Assembly: GCA_050257395.1 (NCBI GenBank)
Contig: JBLMWU010000125.1
Coordinates: 1-12,088, forward strand
DNA: 12,088 bases
Source of the DNA: JAIRTY01 sp050257395
GTDB lineage: Bacteria > Actinomycetota > Actinomycetes > Streptosporangiales > Streptosporangiaceae
Direction of reading: 5' to 3'
Shown one piece after another: positions 1 through 7,344 of this stretch (positions are counted from its first letter, which is position 1; each line of letters opens with the position of its first letter). The notes beneath the pieces are model-generated. The model was not told where the DNA came from and searched no databases. It saw nothing but the letters and a program-made list of their open reading frames with translations. The translations under genes were made by a program, and so were the position numbers.

Positions 1-566
1 CCGAGTCAGACTGGGCGAAGGCCGCCAAGTTCCTGAAGCAGCAGAAGAGCGACGGCATCGTCCGCGCCTACTACGACCAGAGCTACATCGACCACCTCAA
101 GAACGGCGACACCGTGGTCACCCAGGCCTGGTCGGGTGACATCTTCCAGGCCGACCTGAACAGCAAGTACGCCGACCTCAAGCTGCTGATCCCGAACGAG
201 GGCGGCATGTTCTGGACCGACAACATGTGCATCCCCATGTACGCCCAGAACCCCAAGGACGCCATGACCCTCATGGACTACTACTACGACCCGAACGTGC
301 AGGCCGTGGTGGAGTACTACGACGACTACGTCTGCCCGGTGCCCTCGGCCAGCCAGGCGATGCTGCACCCCACCGGCTGGACGGCGCAGACGCTCAGCGC
401 GATGAAGGCCGCTGGCGGGCTGCCGTTCGCGCAGACCGCGGCCGCGCCGACGATCTTCCCGACTCAGCAGTACATCAAGAACTCCCGCCCGTACTACCAG
501 TACAAGAGCCAGGAAGAGCTGAACGCGTGGAACAACCTGTTCCTGCCGATCACCCAGGGGGCGTGA
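1..566 (+). CDS. Polyamine-type ABC transporter substrate-binding protein (PotD/PotF-like), C-terminal part
   Basis: The 5' end lies outside the window. Reading from base 3 gives 187 residues to a TGA at 564-566, about half the usual length of this family. The protein should be extracellular and lipid-anchored, capturing spermidine, putrescine or a related amine for the two permeases that follow. Family-typical segments are visible: TQAWSGDIFQA near residue 39, then LIPNEGGMFWTDNMCIP, then NPKDAMTLMDYYYDP, where Trp, Asp and Tyr residues line the ligand site in PotD-like proteins. The assignment rests on these segments plus the two permeases downstream. Its stop overlaps the next start as GTGA (563-566), so translation is probably coupled. 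The signal peptide and lipobox cannot be seen. The exact substrate cannot be read from sequence; putrescine is favoured by the PuuB-like gene at the end of the operon. Confidence 0.9.
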   Translation, partial: ESDWAKAAKFLKQQKSDGIVRAYYDQSYIDHLKNGDTVVTQAWSGDIFQADLNSKYADLKLLIPNEGGMFWTDNMCIPMYAQNPKDAMTLMDYYYDPNVQAVVEYYDDYVCPVPSASQAMLHPTGWTAQTLSAMKAAGGLPFAQTAAAPTIFPTQQYIKNSRPYYQYKSQEELNAWNNLFLPITQGA

Positions 567-1438
567 GCTCACGCCGCCCGCGGGTCAGGCCCGGCAAGGC
601 GCTCGCGCCGTACCTGCTGAGCCTGCCCGCGGGCCTGTGGCTGCTGGTGCTGTTCCTGGTGCCGCTGATCGTGATGCTGTCGCTGTCCCTGCAGACCTGC
701 AACAATGCGACCGGCGGCTGCGTCATGACGTGGCACTTCGCCGAGTTCCCGCAGGTGTTCGGCACCTACAGCGGCCAGTTCGTCAACAGCCTGGAACTGG
801 CGGCCGCGGCGACCCTCATCGACCTGCTGGTGTCGTTCCCGATCGCCTACTGGATCGCGTTCCACGGCGGGAACAAGAAGAACTTCTTCCTGCTGATGCT
901 GCTGGTTCCGTTCTTCGTGTCCTTCGTAATCCGCACCGTGGTGTGGCAGTTCATCCTGTCGGACCAGGGCTTCTTCCTGGGCGGCCTCAAGCACCTGCAC
1001 CTGCTGCCGCAGGGCTTCCACGTGCTGGCCACCGGGTACGCGGTGGTGGCGGGCCTGGCCTACAACTACCTGCCGTTCACCGCGCTGCCGCTGTACGTGG
1101 CGCTGGAACGGATCGACAAGCGGCTGCTGGATGCCGCCTACGACCTGTACGCCACCAAGCGGGAGGCGTTCCTGCGGGTGATCCTGCCGCTGACCGTCCC
1201 CGGCCTGTTCGCGGCCTTCCTGCTCACCTTCATCCCGGCGCTGGGCGACTACGTGAACCAGCAGGTGCTCGGCGGCACCGGGAACGTGATGATCGGGTCC
1301 ATCATCCAGGAGCGCTTCCAGGACCTGTACTACTCGGACGGCTCGGCCCTGTCGGCCATCCTGCTGGCGATCGCGCTGGTCGGGATCTTCGCCTACGCGC
1401 GCCTGCTCGGCTCGCGGACCATCGAGGAGTACCTGTGA
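563..1438 (+). CDS. Polyamine-type ABC transporter permease, PotB/PotH-like
   Basis: This is one of two inner-membrane subunits forming the transport channel of a PotABCD-type importer; 291 residues is normal for the family. The basic N-terminus (RRPRVRPGK) is followed by about six hydrophobic helices: residues ~14-43, a second near LAAAATLIDLLVSFPIAYW, a third near NFFLLMLLVPFFVSFVI, a fourth near YAVVAGLAYNYLPF, and two more towards the end. The cytoplasmic EAA loop, which docks on the ATPase, is present in weaker form as DAAYDLYATKREAF followed by ILPLTVPG. The external loop after helix 1 carries two cysteines (C46 and C53). The start is GTG at 563, overlapping the upstream stop by 4 bases; the only ribosome-site candidate is a G run very close to the start, so the gene probably relies on translational coupling. 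No later in-frame start would preserve helix 1. Confidence 0.93.
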   Translation: MSSRRPRVRPGKALAPYLLSLPAGLWLLVLFLVPLIVMLSLSLQTCNNATGGCVMTWHFAEFPQVFGTYSGQFVNSLELAAAATLIDLLVSFPIAYWIAFHGGNKKNFFLLMLLVPFFVSFVIRTVVWQFILSDQGFFLGGLKHLHLLPQGFHVLATGYAVVAGLAYNYLPFTALPLYVALERIDKRLLDAAYDLYATKREAFLRVILPLTVPGLFAAFLLTFIPALGDYVNQQVLGGTGNVMIGSIIQERFQDLYYSDGSALSAILLAIALVGIFAYARLLGSRTIEEYL

Positions 1439-2292
1439 CCGCCGTCGCCTCCGCCCCGGCCACCCGCGAGGCGCCGGGGCGCGCGCGCCGCCGGCGGCGC
1501 CGGTGGACGCGGTTCATCCTGCCCGCCTACTCGTGGCTGATCATCGCCTACCTGGTCTTCCCGATCGCGGTGATGATCGTCTACAGCTTCAACCAGATCA
1601 CCACCGGGCTGCCGCAGGTGAGCTTCGCCTGGAACGGCGCCACCCTCAAGTGGTACCAGCAGTGGAGCGGCGTGCCCGGGCTCACCTCGTCGTTCTGGCT
1701 GTCGCTCCGGCTGGCCCTGCTGAGCACGGTGCTGTCCACCATCCTGGGCACCCTGCTGGCGCTGGCCCTGGTCCGCTACCGGCCGCCGCAGCTGCGCGGC
1801 AAGAACTTCCTGGAGCAGGTGATGTTCCTCAACATCGCCGCCCCGGAGATCGTGCTGGGTGCCTCGCTGCTGGGGCTGTTCGTCACCATCAACGTGGCCC
1901 GCGGTTTCACGACGCTGCTGCTGGCGCACGTGGCGTTCAGCATCGCCTACGTGGCCATCACGGTGCGGGCGCGGATGGCGGGCTTCGACCGGTCGCTGGA
2001 GGAAGCCGCCACCGACCTGGGCGCCAACGCCATCGTGACCTTCCGCAAGATCACCTTCCCGCTGATCCTGCCGGGCATCCTGGCGGGCGCGCTGATGGCG
2101 TTCGCGCTGTCCATCGACGACTTCGTGACCTCGAACTTCGTCAGCGGCTCGGCGGTGCCGTTCCCGGTCTGGGTGTACGGCGCCACCCGGATCGGCATTC
2201 CGCCGCAGGTGTTCGTGTTCGGGACCGCGATCTTCACGGTCGGCATCCTGTGCGCGATCGCCAGCGTGGTCGTCGGCAGGAAGAAGGCTTGA
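1435..2292 (+). CDS. Polyamine-type ABC transporter permease, PotC/PotI-like
   Basis: This is the second channel subunit of the amine importer, 285 residues, partnering the permease encoded just before it. An Arg-rich cytoplasmic N-terminus (residues ~16-26) precedes helix 1 (FILPAYSWLIIAYLVFPIAV). A near-consensus EAA loop, EEAATDLGANAIVTFRKITF then PLILPG, marks the ATPase contact and confirms the binding-protein-dependent permease family. The segment ending in FALSIDDFV is typical of PotC. The start is GTG at 1435, with a strong GAGGAG site at 1424-1429 five bases upstream; it shares GTGA with the previous stop. Its own stop overlaps the next start (TTGA, 2289-2292). No ATP-binding subunit is encoded in the window; in related operons it usually lies before the binding protein. 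Confidence 0.94.
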   Translation: MTAVASAPATREAPGRARRRRRRWTRFILPAYSWLIIAYLVFPIAVMIVYSFNQITTGLPQVSFAWNGATLKWYQQWSGVPGLTSSFWLSLRLALLSTVLSTILGTLLALALVRYRPPQLRGKNFLEQVMFLNIAAPEIVLGASLLGLFVTINVARGFTTLLLAHVAFSIAYVAITVRARMAGFDRSLEEAATDLGANAIVTFRKITFPLILPGILAGALMAFALSIDDFVTSNFVSGSAVPFPVWVYGATRIGIPPQVFVFGTAIFTVGILCAIASVVVGRKKA

Positions 2293-3689
2293 CGGCGGCA
2301 GCGGCGGCACTGGCGGGCGCCCGGCCGGTCCCGTACTGGCTCGACCAGCCGGGCGCACCGGACCCCGCCCCGCCGCTGGCCGGGCAGGCCAGCGCCGGGC
2401 TGGCGGTGATCGGCGGCGGGTTCACCGGGCTGTGGACCGCGCTGCGGGCCAAGGAGCGCGACCCCGGCGCCGACGTGGTGCTGATCGAAGGACGGCGGTC
2501 CGGCTGGGCCGCCTCCGGGCGCAACGGCGGCTTCTGCGCGGCCAGCCTCACCCACGGGCTGGCGAACGGGCGGGCCCGGTTCGCTGGCGAGCTCGCCGAG
2601 CTGGACCGGCTCGGCATGGCCAACCTCGCGGAGATCGAGGCCACCCTCACCCGTTACGGCATCGACTGCGGCGCCGAGCGCACCGGCGAGCTGGTGGTCG
2701 CGACCCGCGACTGGCAGCTGCCGGGCCTGCACGAGGATGCCGAGCTCGCCCGCTCGCTCGGGCACAAGACCGACGTGCTGGACGCGGCCGCGGTCCGGGC
2801 CGAGATCGCCTCGCCCAGCTACCTGGGCGGGATCTGGCACCGGGACAACTGCCTGCTGCTCGACCCGGCCCGGCTGGCCCGCGGCCTGCGGGCGGCCTGC
2901 CTCACGCTCGGGGTGCGGATCTTTGAGCACTCCCCGGCGACCGAGGTCCGCGACGAGGGCCGGGCCGGGCTGCGGGTGCACACCCGCGGCGGCAGCGTGC
3001 TCGCGCAGCGGGTCGCGGTGGGGACCGGCGCGTTCCCGCCGCTGCTGCGCCGGCTCCGCCACTACCTGGTCCCCGTCTACGACTACGTGCTGATGACCGA
3101 GCCGCTGTCAGCCCAGCAGCTGGCCAGCATCGGCTGGGCGCAGCGGCAGGGCGTGGCCGACGCGGGCAACCAGTTCCACTACTACCGGCTCACCACCGGC
3201 AACCGGATCCTGTGGGGCGGGTATGACGCCGTCTACTACAACGGCGGCCGGATCACCGCGGCCCGGGACCAGAACGACGCCACCGCCGCCCGCCTGGCCG
3301 GGCACTTCTTCGAGACGTTCCCGCAGCTGGAAGGGCTGAAGTTCAGCCACCGCTGGGGCGGGGTGATCGACACCTGCAGCCGGTTCAGCGTGTTCTTCGG
3401 CACCGCCCACGGCGGGCGGCTTGCCTACGCCGCCGGGTATACCGGGCTCGGCGTGGGCGCGACCCGGTTCGGCGCGGACACCATGCTCGACCTGCTGTCC
3501 GGGACCGCGACCGGGCGCACGGAACTGGCCATGGTCCGCAGCAGGCCGGTCCCGTTCCCGCCCGAGCCGCTCCGCTCCGCGGTCATCCAGCTCACCCGCT
3601 CGTCGCTGGCCCGCGCCGACCGCCACGAGGGCCGCCGCGACCTGTGGCTGCGCACCCTCGACCGGCTCGGCCTCGGCTTCGACTCCTGA
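2289..3689 (+). CDS. FAD-dependent amine oxidoreductase, PuuB-like (DAO family)
   Basis: A soluble flavoprotein of 466 residues in the glycine/D-amino-acid oxidase (DAO) superfamily. The closest functional model is gamma-glutamylputrescine oxidase PuuB, which oxidises a glutamylated polyamine to an aldehyde plus H2O2. The N-terminal dinucleotide fold is clear: VIGGGFTGLWTA at residues 40-51, then an acidic strand end (VVLIEG, 63-68). It is followed by the family signature AASGRNGGFC (74-83), where PuuB-type proteins contact FAD. The C-terminal flavin segment GYTGLGVGATRFGADTM is also present. The start is TTG at 2289, supported by AGGAAGAAGG at 2278-2287 and by the 4-base overlap with the permease stop. 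Position as last gene of an amine importer supports polyamine catabolism. No glutamylpolyamine synthetase is visible, so another secondary or tertiary amine substrate remains possible. Confidence 0.88.
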   Translation: MTAAAAALAGARPVPYWLDQPGAPDPAPPLAGQASAGLAVIGGGFTGLWTALRAKERDPGADVVLIEGRRSGWAASGRNGGFCAASLTHGLANGRARFAGELAELDRLGMANLAEIEATLTRYGIDCGAERTGELVVATRDWQLPGLHEDAELARSLGHKTDVLDAAAVRAEIASPSYLGGIWHRDNCLLLDPARLARGLRAACLTLGVRIFEHSPATEVRDEGRAGLRVHTRGGSVLAQRVAVGTGAFPPLLRRLRHYLVPVYDYVLMTEPLSAQQLASIGWAQRQGVADAGNQFHYYRLTTGNRILWGGYDAVYYNGGRITAARDQNDATAARLAGHFFETFPQLEGLKFSHRWGGVIDTCSRFSVFFGTAHGGRLAYAAGYTGLGVGATRFGADTMLDLLSGTATGRTELAMVRSRPVPFPPEPLRSAVIQLTRSSLARADRHEGRRDLWLRTLDRLGLGFDS

Positions 3690-3703
3690 CCCGGCCCGCC
3701 CGG

Positions 3704-3709
3704 TACAGT
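3704..3709 (+). promoter_or_regulatory. Putative -10 element of a leaderless promoter
   Basis: TACAGT matches the actinobacterial TANNNT -10 pattern and lies 6 bases before the ATG at 3716. That spacing would start transcription at or next to the A of the start codon, giving a leaderless mRNA. No Shine-Dalgarno sequence sits between the -10 and the ATG, which agrees with this reading. The -35 region is weak (TTCGAC at 3678-3683, spacing 20). Confidence 0.5.
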
Positions 3710-3715
3710 GCTGGC

Positions 3716-3997
3716 ATGGCCAGCGGGCATGCGCGGCAGCGCAGGCGGGTCCCGGTCGGTGAGCGGGTGCGCCAGGCGCATCTGGACCACTTCTGCCCCG
3801 GCGGCGCCGGGGTGCCGGTGACCGGCTCCGGCCCGATCGGGCTCAGCCTGCCTGCCGTCCCGGCCGGGTGGGACGATCACTCCGCGCGGGCGGCCGGGCA
3901 GGGCTGCGGCCGCTGCGGCGGGCCGATAGCGCCCGGCCAGGACGCGCGCAGGCGGGCCAGCGGGACGTGGGTGCACGAGGCCTGCCCGCCGGGCTGA
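3716..3997 (+). CDS. Small putative zinc-ribbon protein, function unknown
   Basis: A 93-residue protein of no function I can name. It begins with a basic stretch (HARQRRR, residues 5-11). In its C-terminal third it has C64-x2-C67 and H87-x2-C90, a four-ligand pattern consistent with one zinc site (CGRCGGPI and WVHEAC). A further H22/H25/C27 cluster lies nearer the N-terminus. Codon third positions are GC-rich, supporting real coding. The ATG at 3716 is chosen because a -10-like TACAGT lies 6 bases upstream and the upstream gene ends at 3689. It is probably transcribed separately from the transporter operon, though read-through is possible across the 26-base gap. It converges on the esterase gene, with only 7 bases between the stops. 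Alternatives are a nucleic-acid-binding or regulatory mini-protein; neither is demonstrated. Confidence 0.65.
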   Translation: MASGHARQRRRVPVGERVRQAHLDHFCPGGAGVPVTGSGPIGLSLPAVPAGWDDHSARAAGQGCGRCGGPIAPGQDARRRASGTWVHEACPPG

Positions 3998-4004
3998 CCG
4001 GTCA

Positions 4005-4928
4005 TCAGCGGGCGGTCACCTTGCTGACAAACCAGGCCGCCTGCGCGAGCGCGCTGTCGGCGGCCGCCAGCGTGCCGGCCTGCAGGGTGAAGTTGTGCCA
4101 CATGCGCGGCCATCTGGTGTACGTCACGTCCACCCCGGCGGCCGCGGCGCGGCCGGCCAGCAGGTCGGCGTCCGGGCTGAGCAGCTCGTCGGTGCCGGCC
4201 TGGATCAGCAGCGGCGGCAGCCCGCCGGGCACGGCGTGCAGCGGCGAGATCGCGCACTCGGCCCAGGCGTCCGGGCTGGCGTAGGCGCGGGCGCAGGCGC
4301 CGAGCCAGTCCGGGCTGAGCAGCGGGTCGCGGCGCGCCAGGCCGTCGGCGGCCCGGCGGTCACGGCCGAGGTCGAGCCACGGGGACAGCAGGATGCAGCC
4401 CGCCGGCAGGTCCCGGCCGAGGTCGCGCAGGGACAGGACCGCGGCCAGGGCGAGCCCGCCGCCCGCCGAGTCGCCCGACACCACCACCGGGCCGGGCGCT
4501 GCCCCACCGGCCAGGGCTGCGAGGACCGCTTGGGCATCCTCGAACGCGGCCGGGTAGGGGTGCTCCGGCGCCAGCCGGTAGTCCGGCAGCACGACCTGGC
4601 AGTGCGTCCGCGTGCTCAGCTGCGCCGCCCACGCCCGGGCCATCAGCGGCGAGCCGACGCAGTAGCCGCCGCCGTGGAAGTGGACCACCGTGCCGCCCGG
4701 GCCGGCCCCCGCGGCCGACACCACGTCGGCCCGCACTCCGCCCAGCGTGCGCTGCGTGATCGTGGTGCCGCGCGGCAGCACCAGCGGCCGGGTGAGCTGG
4801 TCCACCCGCTTGCGCTGCACCTGCCAGGGCAGAGCCGGGTTGAGGCAGTGCCTGCGCAGGTACCGCACCCCGGGCCGGAGGACCGCGGGCGGCACCCGCA
4901 GCCGCCACTGTGCGCGCCGGGCGGTCAC
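4005..4928 (-). CDS. Alpha/beta hydrolase, HSL (family IV) esterase
   Basis: A 307-residue serine hydrolase of the hormone-sensitive-lipase family, expected to cleave carboxylic esters in the cytoplasm. The oxyanion-hole motif HFHGGG is at residues 83-88. The family segment DYRLAPEHPYPAAFED is at 116-131, the nucleophile elbow GDSAGG at 152-157 (Ser154), and the remaining triad members are Asp247 (GTDELLSPD) and His278 (MWHNF). All catalytic residues are intact. The start is GTG at 4928, overlapping the stop of the upstream monooxygenase by 4 bases; there is no good ribosome site, so coupled translation is likely. Pairing with a Baeyer-Villiger monooxygenase suggests it hydrolyses the ester or lactone that enzyme makes. 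That role is inferred from neighbourhood and known BVMO-esterase pairs, not from a specificity motif. Confidence 0.92.
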   Translation of the reverse strand: MTARRAQWRLRVPPAVLRPGVRYLRRHCLNPALPWQVQRKRVDQLTRPLVLPRGTTITQRTLGGVRADVVSAAGAGPGGTVVHFHGGGYCVGSPLMARAWAAQLSTRTHCQVVLPDYRLAPEHPYPAAFEDAQAVLAALAGGAAPGPVVVSGDSAGGGLALAAVLSLRDLGRDLPAGCILLSPWLDLGRDRRAADGLARRDPLLSPDWLGACARAYASPDAWAECAISPLHAVPGGLPPLLIQAGTDELLSPDADLLAGRAAAAGVDVTYTRWPRMWHNFTLQAGTLAAADSALAQAAWFVSKVTAR

Positions 4929-6406
4929 GCTGCGCCGGTTCCGGCCGCGGCCCGCTGCTGCGGCATGACCTGGTAAGCGGACAGGTCGAAGCGCCGGACC
5001 CGGCGCCGGTAGAGGAACGTGTGGTCGGGCCAGTTGTTGGTGTTGCGCCCGTCGGCGGTCGTGTACCAGCTGTGGCAGCCGCTTTCCCACACCGACGTGC
5101 GGCTCGCCGCCTGCACCCAGGAGTTGAACTCCTCCTGCACCTCGGGCCGCACGTCGAGCCAGGCGAGCCGGCCGGCGCTGAGCGCCTGGATCGCGCCGAG
5201 CGTGTAGCCGATCTGGCCTTCCAGCATGTAGATGATCGAGTTGCCGCCGAGGTTGGTGTTGGGCCCGTAGAGCATGAAGAAGTTCGGGAACCCGGAGACG
5301 GTGATGCCGAGATAGGCCTGCGCCCCGTCCTGCCAGGCTTCCCGCAGCTGCAGCCCGCCCCGGCCGGTCACCTGCATCGGCGCCAGGAACTGCACCGCCG
5401 TGAACCCGGTGCCGTAGATGAGGACGTCCGCGGGCCGGACCTGGCCGCCGGACGTCACCACGCCGTCTGGGGCGATCCGCTCGATCGGGTCGGTGACCAG
5501 GTCGACATTCGGCCGGGTGAGGGCCGGGTACCAGTCGTTGCTGAACACCACCCGCTTGCATCCCATCAGGTAGCCGGGGACGCACCTGGCGCGCAGCTCA
5601 GGATCGGCGATCTGGGCCTCCAGATGGCGGCGCCATATCCGCATCGGCCCGGCCAGCAGCTTCGGTGACAGGACGAAGCCGCTGGTCAGCAGCTCGCCGT
5701 AGAGGAAGATGCGCAGCCGGTCGGCCTTGCGCACCACCGGCAGCCGGTCGAACAGGGCCTGCTCGGACTCCCGGTAGGGCCGGTCGGCCTTGGGCAGCAC
5801 GTAGGGGGCGCTGCGCTGGTACACGTCCACGTGCCCGGCGGTCTTGGCGATCTCGGGGACGAACTGGATGGCGCTCGCCCCGGTGCCGATCACCGCTACC
5901 CGCTGCCCGGCGAGGCCGGCCTGGTGGTTCCAGCGGGCTGAATGCCACGCCGGGCCGGCGAACTGGTCCCGGCCGTCGATGGCGGGGAAGGCGGGGCGGC
6001 CCAGCTGGCCCACGGCGCAGACGACCGCGGCCGCGTGCAGCGTGCTGCCGTCCTCCAGGGTCAGCTGCCACTCCGCGCTGGCCTCGTCGAACACGGCCGC
6101 CGCTACCCCGGAGCCGAACCGCAGGTGCGGGCCGAGGCCGTGCTCAGCCACCAGCGCGTGCAGGTACGCCAGGATCTCCTCCCGCGGCGGGAAGCGACGG
6201 CTCCACTGCCAGGGCCGGAACGAGAAGGAGTACAGCTGCGACGGCACGTCGCAGGCCAGCCCCGGATAGGTGTTGTCGCGCCAGGTCCCGCCGAGGTCAC
6301 CGGCGCGGTCCAGCACGACGAAATCGCCGATGCCTGCCTGCTTGAGCGCGATCGCCATGCCGATCCCGCCGAATCCGGCCCCGATGATGGCGACCCGGTA
6401 CGGCAT
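4925..6406 (-). CDS. Flavin-containing Baeyer-Villiger monooxygenase (type I)
   Basis: A 493-residue NADPH- and FAD-dependent monooxygenase that should insert one oxygen next to a ketone carbonyl, giving an ester or lactone. Motifs in order are: FAD fold GAGFGG (9-14); GGTW-x4-YPG-x3-D (39-53), a BVMO-associated motif; the type I BVMO fingerprint F149-x-G151-x3-H155-x3-W159; and the NADPH-binding GTGASA (174-179). The fingerprint ends with Asn160 where Pro or Asp is usual. Length fits EthA-like and related enzymes. The ATG at 6406 is preferred because GGGGAG lies about 5 bases upstream; a GTG two codons earlier (6412), with AGGAG 11 bases away, is the alternative. It is the first gene of a two-gene operon with the esterase. 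The substrate is not predictable; sulfoxidation is a possible side activity. Confidence 0.93.
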   Translation of the reverse strand: MPYRVAIIGAGFGGIGMAIALKQAGIGDFVVLDRAGDLGGTWRDNTYPGLACDVPSQLYSFSFRPWQWSRRFPPREEILAYLHALVAEHGLGPHLRFGSGVAAAVFDEASAEWQLTLEDGSTLHAAAVVCAVGQLGRPAFPAIDGRDQFAGPAWHSARWNHQAGLAGQRVAVIGTGASAIQFVPEIAKTAGHVDVYQRSAPYVLPKADRPYRESEQALFDRLPVVRKADRLRIFLYGELLTSGFVLSPKLLAGPMRIWRRHLEAQIADPELRARCVPGYLMGCKRVVFSNDWYPALTRPNVDLVTDPIERIAPDGVVTSGGQVRPADVLIYGTGFTAVQFLAPMQVTGRGGLQLREAWQDGAQAYLGITVSGFPNFFMLYGPNTNLGGNSIIYMLEGQIGYTLGAIQALSAGRLAWLDVRPEVQEEFNSWVQAASRTSVWESGCHSWYTTADGRNTNNWPDHTFLYRRRVRRFDLSAYQVMPQQRAAAGTGAA

Positions 6407-6517
6407 GGGCACTCCCCGGCGCTCTCCTGGCCACGGCCCGCGGGCCGGATCGTGGCAAACGCGGCACCGGCAGCATAACCGAACCGGGCCCGCGCGCCAG
6501 CCCGCCGGGGCGGTGCC
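6407..6517 (-). promoter_or_regulatory. Upstream region of the monooxygenase/esterase operon
   Basis: This 111-base gap between the sortase stop and the monooxygenase start must hold the operon's promoter unless it is read from the sortase gene. A weak TATGCT (-10 pattern) is present on the minus strand at 6477-6472 without a convincing -35. A 12-base palindrome GGCCCGCGGGCC occupies 6435-6446; at this GC content it could be chance. No terminator hairpin is evident. Confidence 0.25.
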
Positions 6518-7237
6518 TCATCCGGGCGGCCGCGACGAGGCGAGAGCGGCGAAGACGACCACGGAACTGCGATAGCTCCTGGTGGCGTAGTCGAAGGCAC
6601 CCCCGCACGTGACCAGCCGCAGCGCCGGATAGCCGGGCGCGCGGTAGATGGTCTGCGCCGGGTAACGGGTCTTGGCGTACAGCCGGACGCCGGTGACCCG
6701 GAAGACAGCGGTGACCCCGTCGGCGAGCCTCACCTCGACCTTGTTCCCGGGGCGCAGCGCTCCCAGCCGGAAGAACACGGCGGGCCCCACGTAGGTGTCG
6801 ACGTGGCCTTCGATGACCGACGCGCCGAGCTGGCCGGGCGTCGCCGAGTACCGGTACCAGGCCGCCTGGCCGGCCTGCGTGGCCAGCGACGGCACCTGCA
6901 TCGTGCCCCGGGTGCTGAGCCCCAGGTGCAGCAGCCGGGAGTGGACTCCGATGGCCGGGATGTCGATGGCCACCGGCAGCGACCGGTGCAGCGGGCCCCT
7001 GCCGCCCGACGGCCCGATCGCGCCCGCGGCCGCCAGGGACGGCAGCGGCGCGTGCACCTGCGCCGCCGCGGCGACGAGCAGCGCGATCGCGCCGGCCGTG
7101 AGGAGGACGGCGCCGAGCATCCCGGCGACGCGGGCACGCAGGTTCACGGGCGTGGCTGGCGGCGGGGCGTACGCCGCCTGCGGCCAGGACATGACGACCC
7201 GGAACCCGGCTATCCGCCGCCACTCCGCATCAGCCAA
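6518..7237 (-). CDS. Class F-type sortase (membrane-anchored transpeptidase)
   Basis: A 239-residue sortase that should cut a C-terminal sorting signal in exported proteins and join them to the cell envelope. One membrane helix lies at residues ~37-59 after a Pro-rich cytoplasmic start, placing the catalytic domain outside. The triad is visible: His145 in VIEGHVDT, Cys211 in RLVTCGGAFD, and an Arg in the final strand (R220 or R223, RSYRSSVVVFA). The TCGG-FD and EGHVDT wording is typical of actinobacterial class F enzymes rather than class A. The start is TTG at 7237, because GGAGGAAGGA (7243-7252) lies 5 bases upstream; the first in-frame ATG, at residue 16, has no ribosome site. The gene is divergent from a protein with a sorting-like C-terminus, its likely substrate. 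A class E assignment is possible but less likely. Confidence 0.9.
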   Translation of the reverse strand: MADAEWRRIAGFRVVMSWPQAAYAPPPATPVNLRARVAGMLGAVLLTAGAIALLVAAAAQVHAPLPSLAAAGAIGPSGGRGPLHRSLPVAIDIPAIGVHSRLLHLGLSTRGTMQVPSLATQAGQAAWYRYSATPGQLGASVIEGHVDTYVGPAVFFRLGALRPGNKVEVRLADGVTAVFRVTGVRLYAKTRYPAQTIYRAPGYPALRLVTCGGAFDYATRSYRSSVVVFAALASSRPPG

Positions 7238-7242
7238 GGCCG

Positions 7243-7252
7243 TCCTTCCTCC
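7243..7252 (-). promoter_or_regulatory. Ribosome binding site fixing the sortase TTG start
   Basis: On the minus strand this reads GGAGGAAGGA, ending 5 bases before TTG at 7237. It decides the unusual start codon, since the next in-frame ATG lacks any such site. Confidence 0.7.
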
Positions 7253-7283
7253 CGCGTCTCCCCGGTGAATCCCCGCTCCCGCC

Positions 7284-7298
7284 GCCGGATATTCCGGC
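7284..7298. repeat. Inverted repeat, operator candidate 1
   Basis: GCCGGA and TCCGGC arms of 6 bases flank a 3-base TAT centre. It lies in the divergent spacer between sortase and surface-protein genes, 1 base from a second dyad. The AT centre is uncommon in this GC-rich setting. It could be a regulator site; no regulator gene is adjacent. Confidence 0.4.
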
Positions 7299-7299
7299 C

Positions 7300-7312
7300 A
7301 TGATCAGATCAT
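7300..7312. repeat. Inverted repeat, operator candidate 2
   Basis: ATGATC and GATCAT arms of 6 bases flank a single A. This is a perfect 13-base dyad in an AT-rich patch, ending 3 bases before the putative -35 box at 7316. The position suits a transcription-factor site controlling the plus-strand surface-protein promoter, the sortase promoter, or both. Confidence 0.45.
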
Positions 7313-7315
7313 CGC

Positions 7316-7344
7316 GTGACTGTGCCGTCGGTGGGTATTACCTT
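7316..7344 (+). promoter_or_regulatory. Putative promoter of the surface-protein gene
   Basis: GTGACT (7316-7321, four of six matches to TTGACA), a 17-base spacer, then TACCTT (7339-7344, TANNNT pattern). Transcription would start near 7351, leaving a leader of about 129 bases before the ATG at 7480. The leader is GC-rich; I recognise no known riboswitch in it. Confidence 0.4.

Noticed and set aside
1393..3062. Long minus-strand reading frames opposite the permease and oxidase genes
   Set aside because: They are products of GC-rich codon structure on the other strand: no recognisable motifs, Arg/Gly/Pro-rich composition, and the plus-strand genes have full family motifs.
3868..4284. Plus-strand reading frame spanning the zinc-ribbon gene end and the esterase C-terminus
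   Set aside because: It overlaps two supported genes, has no ribosome site, and its residues show no motif.
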